Positions 6,226 to 11,328 of a DNA stretch of 11,328 nt are shown piece by piece. Where the stretch lies: NCBI GenBank assembly GCA_937927525.1, contig CALBDR010000416.1, positions 1 through 11,328 on the forward strand, given 5' to 3'. The first letter of the stretch is position 1. Each line of letters starts with the position of its first letter. The notes under the pieces were generated by a model. The model saw only the letters and a list, made by a program, of their open reading frames with translations, searched no databases and had not been told where the DNA came from. Origin of the DNA: an uncultured Candidatus Melainabacteria bacterium (GTDB lineage Bacteria > Cyanobacteriota > Vampirovibrionia > LMEP-6097). The position numbers and the translations under genes were made by a program.

Positions 6226-9200
6226 CTACTCAGCACTCCAATCATTAGCTAAAGCTTCAGCTTGGTTCATCACAAGATCAATCGCATCATCTCTTTTATC
6301 AGGCGGATAGCCGTATTTTTGAAGAGTTCTTCTAACTATAATTCTTAAGCTAGATCTAATACTTTCTCTTTTTTGCCAGTCAACGGTAGTAGATTTACGA
6401 AGCATCTCTGTAATTTCTCTTGCGATTAATTTAAGTGTTTCATCCCCAAGATCTTGAGCACTTGCATTTTCATTTAAAGCATCAAAGAAAGCAAGTTCAT
6501 CATCAGTAAGTCCGATAGATTCAGCGTAGCTTGCATCTTCTGAGCAGTCTTTAGCCATCGCCATTAATTCTTCAAGAGCTTTTAGATTACTAATAAAACC
6601 TTCGTGATATCTTTTCAAAGTTTCTTTAAGCCTATCACTATATTTCTTTTCTTTAATGACATTATTTTTTAGTTTAGCTTTGATATGATCTGCAAGTAAT
6701 TTCTCTAAAAGCTCTACAGCAAGGTTTTTATGAGGCATTTCCTTTACTTCCTGAAGAAACTTTTCATCGAGCAAACTAATGTCAGGCTTATTTATCCCAC
6801 ATAATCCATAGAGATCCTGAACCTCATCTGCTTGAATAGCATTATTGAGTATTTGCTGGAGTGTAGAGTCTTTGGATTTAGCTTTGATTTTTGTATCTAC
6901 ATTGGTAAGTTTGATGATGGCAACTTTTACTGTATTTAAAAAAGCGATTTCTTCTTTAAACACTTTAGCCTCATCTAGAGTGGAGCAAAGTGAATTTGCT
7001 TTGTTAACGGCAAGCATTAAATCAAGAAAACGCTTCTTACCATCGTCTAAACCTAGAATATAGTTTGCAGCTGGAATCAGAAGATCAATAGCTTTTGTTT
7101 TGTATGCAGAATAATCAAATCCATCTGCCTTAGCATTCTTTGCGAACATTGCTCTGATCGATTCTAGTCTATCTTTTAATACAGTAAAAGCAGCTTCAAT
7201 ATCATGAGTAGGTTCACCTTTACCTTTTGAGTCAGCATAAGTTTTATATGCTTCTTTTAACTGATTAAATATTCCTATGTAGTCAACGACAAGACCATGA
7301 GGTTTATCTTTGAAGACTCTATTTACTCTTGCAATTGCTTGCATCAAGTTATGTCCCTTCATAGGCTTGTCTATATACATAGTCATGCAGGAAGGCGCGT
7401 CAAAACCCGTTAACCACATATCTCTAACAATTACTAATTTAAGTGAATCATTAGGGTTCTTGAATCTTTCTTCAAGTTCTTTTCTTGTTGATTTGTTATA
7501 GACGTGCTTTTGTAAATGAGCTTCATCAGAAGCAGAGCCAGTCATAACAACTTTAATCGCACCTTTTTTGGTATCTTCACTGTGCCATTCTGGGTGTAAA
7601 TTTATGATCTCATCATAGAGCTTGACACATATTTCTCTACTCATAGTGACTATCATCGCCTTACCAGTGATAGTCTTTTCTCGAGCTTCATAATGCTCGA
7701 TTAGATCTTTAGCGACTCTTTTCAACCTGGATTCAGAGCCAACTAGTTTTTCAAGCCTACTCCATTTTATTTTTGCTTTTTCATTAGATTCTATAGCTTC
7801 CTCATCTTCCGGGATTTCTTCTAATTCAGACTCAAATTCATTAAGATCCGTATCATTAAGATCAAGCTTTATCAATCTAGGCTGATAAAAAATGGGAACA
7901 GTAGCACCGTCCTCGACAGCGTCTTTAATATCATAAATGGATATATAATCACCAAATACTGCTCTAGTGTCTTTATCGTCAAATGATATCGGAGTTCCAG
8001 TAAAACCTATAAATGAAGCATTAGGAATAGCATCTCTTAAATGTTTGGCATAGCCATATTTGTAGAATCCAGTCTTAGAGTCTAATTTCGCGTTTAAGCC
8101 GTATTGACTTCGATGTGCTTCGTCTGAGATTACGACAATATTGTCTCTATCATTCAGTGAAGGGTGTTTTTCTTCACTTGCGAGTAATGCAAATTTTTGA
8201 ATAGTAGTAAATAATATACCTCCTGCTTCTCTTTCTGCTAAAGCCTCTCTTAATTTATCTCTACTATCAGCTTGGACAGGATTTTGTCCCAATAAACTTT
8301 GAGCATTACAAAATGTCTGGTAAAGCTGTCCATCTAAATCATTCCTATCAGTCACTATAACTAAAGTTGGGTTCTTCATTTGTGGCTGTCTGATAAGTTT
8401 ACCTGCATAGCAACACATTGAGATACTTTTCCCAGAGCCTTGGGTATGCCAAATCACCCCAGCTTTTTTGCTGTTATGTTCTACTGTAGTTATCGCAGTA
8501 GAGTTACTCGTCACTTCAGCCCCTGAAGCAATCAAAGTACTAGTTACTGCTTCTCTCACTGCATGAAATTGATGATATGCAGCTATTTTTTTGATAGTTT
8601 TAGCTTCTTCATTAGTTTCAAAGATAATGAAATAACGGACATAGTCTAAAAGTAACTCCTTATCGAAAAAACCTTTAACTAAAGTCTCTAATTGCCACTG
8701 ATTATCAGGTTTGTCCTGTTCATTTTTGATAGCTTTCCATGGCGTGAACCTTTCTTCATTAGCAGTTAATGAACCCAATCTAGCATTAAAGCCATCACTT
8801 ACTATTAGAGCTTCATTGAAGATAAATAAGTCAGAGATTTCATCTTTATAAGTTTGTAATTGGTTATATGCTTCCCAGATATCAGTCTTTTCTTTACTTG
8901 GGCTTTTTAGCTCAATGACAAATAGCGGCAAACCATTTATGAAGCAAACAATATCTGGTCTTCTGAGTTGCTTTGAGCCTTTAATGGTGAATTGATTTAC
9001 TACTTTAAAAGAGTTTGCATTAATATTTTCAAAATCGATTAGAAAAAGAATATCCTCAACAACTTCATCATCAATTTTATATTTAACATCGACTCCTTCT
9101 AAAAGCAGTCTGTGAAACTCTTTATTGTTAATAATCAAATCTAGTGATTCTGGTTTGGTGAGTTTTACTATTACTTCATCTATAGTTTCAGAAGGTACTT

Positions 9201-9378
9201 GGGGATTGATTTGTATGAGTGATGATTTCAGTGTATTTTTCAACAGAATTTCATTGTAATTATCACGCTCTCGCTTATTACTGTCTGGTGCTATATCAAT
9301 TTCTTTGATGGTTTCCCAGCCTAGAGATTCAAACCACGGTAAGCAATATTCTTCTTCTAATTCGGTTTCTGTGATCAT
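6226..9378 (-). CDS. hsdR: Type I restriction enzyme R subunit (HsdR)
   Basis: HsdR is the ATP-driven translocase and nuclease subunit of a type I restriction-modification complex, acting with two HsdM and one HsdS on unmodified foreign DNA. The 1050-residue protein is complete for the family. The N-terminal nuclease domain (about 1-210) has the PD-(D/E)xK signature PDIVCFINGLPLFVIELK (141-158). The SF2 motor follows: Walker A HTQGSGKS (311-318), VTDRNDLDGQ (342-351), TTIQKF (391-396), DEAH box (419-422), FTGTP (459-463), VRDMWLTGFDAPSC (651-664) and motif VI QAIARVNR (680-687). An acidic stretch (about 509-530) precedes the second motor domain. The C-terminal part (about 730-1045) is helical and resembles the DUF3387-type HsdR end, presumably contacting HsdM. 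All catalytic motifs are present, so it looks functional. The ATG shares one base with the upstream stop (TAATG). hsdM and hsdS are absent here and expected to the right of the window. Confidence 0.96.
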   Translation of the reverse strand: MITETELEEEYCLPWFESLGWETIKEIDIAPDSNKRERDNYNEILLKNTLKSSLIQINPQVPSETIDEVIVKLTKPESLDLIINNKEFHRLLLEGVDVKYKIDDEVVEDILFLIDFENINANSFKVVNQFTIKGSKQLRRPDIVCFINGLPLFVIELKSPSKEKTDIWEAYNQLQTYKDEISDLFIFNEALIVSDGFNARLGSLTANEERFTPWKAIKNEQDKPDNQWQLETLVKGFFDKELLLDYVRYFIIFETNEEAKTIKKIAAYHQFHAVREAVTSTLIASGAEVTSNSTAITTVEHNSKKAGVIWHTQGSGKSISMCCYAGKLIRQPQMKNPTLVIVTDRNDLDGQLYQTFCNAQSLLGQNPVQADSRDKLREALAEREAGGILFTTIQKFALLASEEKHPSLNDRDNIVVISDEAHRSQYGLNAKLDSKTGFYKYGYAKHLRDAIPNASFIGFTGTPISFDDKDTRAVFGDYISIYDIKDAVEDGATVPIFYQPRLIKLDLNDTDLNEFESELEEIPEDEEAIESNEKAKIKWSRLEKLVGSESRLKRVAKDLIEHYEAREKTITGKAMIVTMSREICVKLYDEIINLHPEWHSEDTKKGAIKVVMTGSASDEAHLQKHVYNKSTRKELEERFKNPNDSLKLVIVRDMWLTGFDAPSCMTMYIDKPMKGHNLMQAIARVNRVFKDKPHGLVVDYIGIFNQLKEAYKTYADSKGKGEPTHDIEAAFTVLKDRLESIRAMFAKNAKADGFDYSAYKTKAIDLLIPAANYILGLDDGKKRFLDLMLAVNKANSLCSTLDEAKVFKEEIAFLNTVKVAIIKLTNVDTKIKAKSKDSTLQQILNNAIQADEVQDLYGLCGINKPDISLLDEKFLQEVKEMPHKNLAVELLEKLLADHIKAKLKNNVIKEKKYSDRLKETLKRYHEGFISNLKALEELMAMAKDCSEDASYAESIGLTDDELAFFDALNENASAQDLGDETLKLIAREITEMLRKSTTVDWQKRESIRSSLRIIVRRTLQKYGYPPDKRDDAIDLVMNQAEALANDWSAE

Positions 9379-11249
9379 TAGTCTTTTTCTTCTTTAACAA
9401 TATAAGCTTGTCTAGGGTGGTTTATTTCGTTTGGGTAAAGGAAATTTAACTTCCCAATTTTCAAAAGATTTTTAATTATAGTTTCCCTCACATACTTGGG
9501 ATTTCTATCTAATAGTCCTGCTAATTTATCTATACTCTGTTGTCTCAGGCTACATAAGTCTACTACTATTTCTTCCAAAATTTCCTGGTGAAGCCTCTGT
9601 TTACCTTTAATTCTTAGGGTTATTCTCTTTTCATCTTCTTCCAGAACAGGGGAGTTCAAATCCTTATCTGGGGAGTTCAAGTCCTTATCTGGGGAGTTCA
9701 AATCCTTATCTGGGGAGTTCAAATCCTTATCTGGGGAGTTCAAGTCCTTATCTGGGGAGCTCATATTTATAGAATATGAAGTACCTCTACCTCTACCACT
9801 AGAAATCAAGAATCCTTTTTTAACAAGGTTATTGAGGTATTTAGATATATCAGCAGGGTGTTCAGCTGATATATTTTTTAAGCTTTTATGGTCTACAGAC
9901 TTTTCAGCTTCAGCTACCACCAAAATAAGTCTTTCAAAGTCGCTTAAAGCTTTAAATGAATCACCAAAAATTTCAAGCAATAATTTTAAACTCTCTGGTG
10001 ATAGTAAATTTTCCATTTTTAGTTCAAAGCAAGTTTGCTCTGGTTCAAATTTCTCAGAAATTTTTGGTAGTCTCCAATGCTGTTGGCTCCAATTCTGATA
10101 GATCTTAGGTATACCTGAACCAGCCTGCTCTCCTGCTCCAATAAACTGGAACATTTTTTGCAGATTACGATTTCTACAGTCACTGTTCCCCCCTTTTTTA
10201 GCTTCTTCAGCTGGTATGCGCATTAATCCAGGATTTCTAAATTCAAAGCTATCTGAGTATTTAATAATTTGCACAGAAACAGAGCCGTAATAATCTGAGT
10301 GAATTAAAGAATTTACTAAAGTTTCTCTAATCGCTTCATGGACTGGTGTTTCATCTTTTCGAATATTTCCTTCCAGTTTAAAAGGTACTTTTAAGTCTGA
10401 AACCAATTTAGTGTAAGTCTTGCGGTAAAAATCATAAATATTACCTGTCCATGTAAAGTCTGTAGTAATGCGATCTATCCATCTATGCTCTGAATTAGAT
10501 TCAGACTTGTCTTGATAATCGAGAATGTAGTTAGAGCATTCATCTAGAATAGATCTTAATTTACCAAACATAAGTAAGCCAGCTAAGGTTAAACCTTCTT
10601 CTTTAGTCTCTCTATCTTTAGTAAAAGCACCTATTGCTCTCAAAAATTCTTTTAAATCAAATGAAAGAAAGGGATGATTCGGTGAGCGAGCAGAGAAAAC
10701 ATTTCGGTAAGCTTCTAAAGTTTCTTTTTCTAAATCATTAATATCAAACCCAGTGAGTATCTTAGAATCTAAACTTTCTTGTCTTTGCTCTGAAAGCATT
10801 TTCTTAACAGTCTTCTCATCTGCTAAATAATCTCCTTCATGCCTTCTAAGATAAGTTCCTTTAAGTGGGTTTTCACCGAGATAGACAGGTTTTTGTAATC
10901 TAGTAGCTTTTTTTATATAAATTTGTAGAATTTTTTTCTTATTAATTTCTAAGATTTCGATAGAATCTTCATTTAAGAGATTTATGCTTACCTTTTTGGG
11001 GTTATTAATGAGATCAAAAAGCGTCTTTTTGACACGGTTTACATCTTTTATCCCTGTAATTTCAAGACTTTTGTCACTTTTTTCTCTAAGACCTAATATT
11101 ATGTAACCACCGCTTGTGTTAGCAAAAGCACTATAAGTCTCCCAGAAGCTCTCTGGAACAGTTCCAGAACCATCTTTTCCTGAAGCTTTTTTAAATTCAA
11201 GTTCTGAATTTTCTTTTAGGTTTTGGAGCTTAGTTAAGTCAATGGGCAT
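9378..11249 (-). CDS. AlbA_2 (Schlafen-like) DNA-binding and HATPase-domain protein linked to hsdR
   Basis: The 623-residue protein belongs to the family often annotated as putative transcriptional regulator or RecG-like helicase, though no helicase motifs are present. The N-terminal AlbA_2 domain (about 10-135) has ENSELEFKKA (13-22) and YSAFANTSGGYIILGL (39-54). A middle region leads to an ATP-binding HATPase_c_4 domain (about 300-412) with HEAIRETLVNSLIHSDYYG (304-322), FRNPGLMRIP (337-346) and RNRNLQKMF plus GAGEQAGSGIPKI (359-383). A winged helix follows (about 430-493), then a linker of five SPDKDLN repeats (498-532), then a second helix-turn-helix-like end (about 550-620). Proteins of this family often sit between hsdS and hsdR. 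Here it is directly upstream of hsdR and coupled by TAATG, so it likely serves the same locus, perhaps as regulator or accessory defence protein; the role is inferred. No Shine-Dalgarno precedes the ATG. Confidence 0.9.
   Translation of the reverse strand: MPIDLTKLQNLKENSELEFKKASGKDGSGTVPESFWETYSAFANTSGGYIILGLREKSDKSLEITGIKDVNRVKKTLFDLINNPKKVSINLLNEDSIEILEINKKKILQIYIKKATRLQKPVYLGENPLKGTYLRRHEGDYLADEKTVKKMLSEQRQESLDSKILTGFDINDLEKETLEAYRNVFSARSPNHPFLSFDLKEFLRAIGAFTKDRETKEEGLTLAGLLMFGKLRSILDECSNYILDYQDKSESNSEHRWIDRITTDFTWTGNIYDFYRKTYTKLVSDLKVPFKLEGNIRKDETPVHEAIRETLVNSLIHSDYYGSVSVQIIKYSDSFEFRNPGLMRIPAEEAKKGGNSDCRNRNLQKMFQFIGAGEQAGSGIPKIYQNWSQQHWRLPKISEKFEPEQTCFELKMENLLSPESLKLLLEIFGDSFKALSDFERLILVVAEAEKSVDHKSLKNISAEHPADISKYLNNLVKKGFLISSGRGRGTSYSINMSSPDKDLNSPDKDLNSPDKDLNSPDKDLNSPDKDLNSPVLEEDEKRITLRIKGKQRLHQEILEEIVVDLCSLRQQSIDKLAGLLDRNPKYVRETIIKNLLKIGKLNFLYPNEINHPRQAYIVKEEKD
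9649..9753 (-). repeat. 21-bp in-frame tandem repeat, five copies
   Basis: Five head-to-tail 21-bp units cover 9649-9753, followed by a partial sixth copy to about 9759. Units differ only by A or G at the twelfth base of the plus-strand unit (A,G,A,A,G). Each unit encodes SPDKDLN, giving residues 498-532 of the AlbA_2 protein. Near identity at DNA level, including third codon positions, points to recent duplication. As 21 is a multiple of three, copy-number change alters linker length by seven residues without breaking the frame. Confidence 0.95.
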
Positions 11250-11277
11250 TTATTAAAATCAGTGATTATTCATAGAA

Positions 11278-11286
11278 ATTGTATCA
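11278..11286 (-). promoter_or_regulatory. Extended -10 promoter for the AlbA_2-hsdR operon
   Basis: TGATACAAT on the minus strand fits TGnTATAAT with one mismatch and ends 28 bases before the ATG at 11249, leaving a leader of roughly 20 bases. No -35 box stands out. If real, it gives this gene pair its own promoter apart from the expected upstream hsdM/hsdS. AT-rich sequence makes chance matches likely, so confidence is modest. Confidence 0.4.
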
Positions 11287-11314
11287 ATATTTTGATAATC
11301 TATAGTTTTGATAA
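11281..11314. repeat. Repeated TTTTGATAA sites upstream of the AlbA_2 gene
   Basis: TTTTGATAA occurs at 11290-11298 and 11306-11314, 16 bp apart, and the first copy faces an inverted TATCAA (11282-11287) across a TATT spacer. The cluster overlaps the predicted promoter, a good place for an operator. Two short minus-strand frames also cross this stretch from the right edge, ending at the TGA codons whose first bases are at about 11286 and 11264, so it may instead be the tail of an upstream gene. Confidence 0.35.
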
Positions 11315-11328
11315 ATTTTCTGTAGTAA

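Noticed and set aside
6845..7501. Two short plus-strand open frames inside hsdR
   Set aside because: They mirror hsdR codons and show no recognisable domain or start signal.
9649..9759. Possible CRISPR array
   Set aside because: The repeats are directly head to tail with no spacers and encode an in-frame peptide repeat.
9832..10098. Plus-strand open frame of 88 codons inside the AlbA_2 gene
   Set aside because: Serine/phenylalanine-rich, as expected from antisense of lysine/glutamate-rich coding; no independent support.

Overview
The window is a compact, AT-rich bacterial chromosome segment. Coding sequence runs almost edge to edge, and the standard genetic code fits: Trp is TGG and no gene has an internal TGA. 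It combines two kinds of content: a divergent cluster of five de novo purine biosynthesis genes, and part of a type I restriction-modification locus. I cannot place the organism. The 31-40% GC range, short intergenic gaps and mixed use of Shine-Dalgarno sites suit many AT-rich lineages, and nothing here is lineage-diagnostic.

Left part (1-3754, minus strand): an operon reading leftwards, purD, then purK, then an unrecognised gene that runs off the left edge. purD and purK abut (TAAATG). purK and the unknown gene overlap in TAATG, and the unknown gene has its own Shine-Dalgarno site inside the end of purK. The unknown product (410 residues visible) has one glycine and no cysteine or tryptophan, an extreme composition that suggests an all-helical protein.

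Centre (3755-6221): a 50-bp gap holds mirror-image extended -10 boxes, firing left into purD-purK and right into purE-purM-purC. Both are so close to the ATGs that leaderless transcripts are predicted. Together the five enzymes cover GAR synthesis (PurD), AIR formation (PurM), AIR carboxylation by the two-enzyme PurK plus class I PurE route, and SAICAR synthesis (PurC). PurF, PurN/T, PurL, PurB and PurH are not in the window. purC contains unusual GC-rich perfect hairpins within its coding sequence, and purE has a smaller one.

Right part (6226-11328, minus strand): hsdR, the restriction/translocase subunit of a type I system, is translationally coupled to an upstream gene for an AlbA_2 (Schlafen-like) plus HATPase plus winged-helix protein. 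That protein has a 5 x 21-bp in-frame tandem repeat in an interdomain linker. The hsdM and hsdS partners are not in the window and would be expected beyond the right edge. hsdR ends only 4 bp from the end of purC, tail to tail, so the defence module sits directly against the housekeeping cluster.
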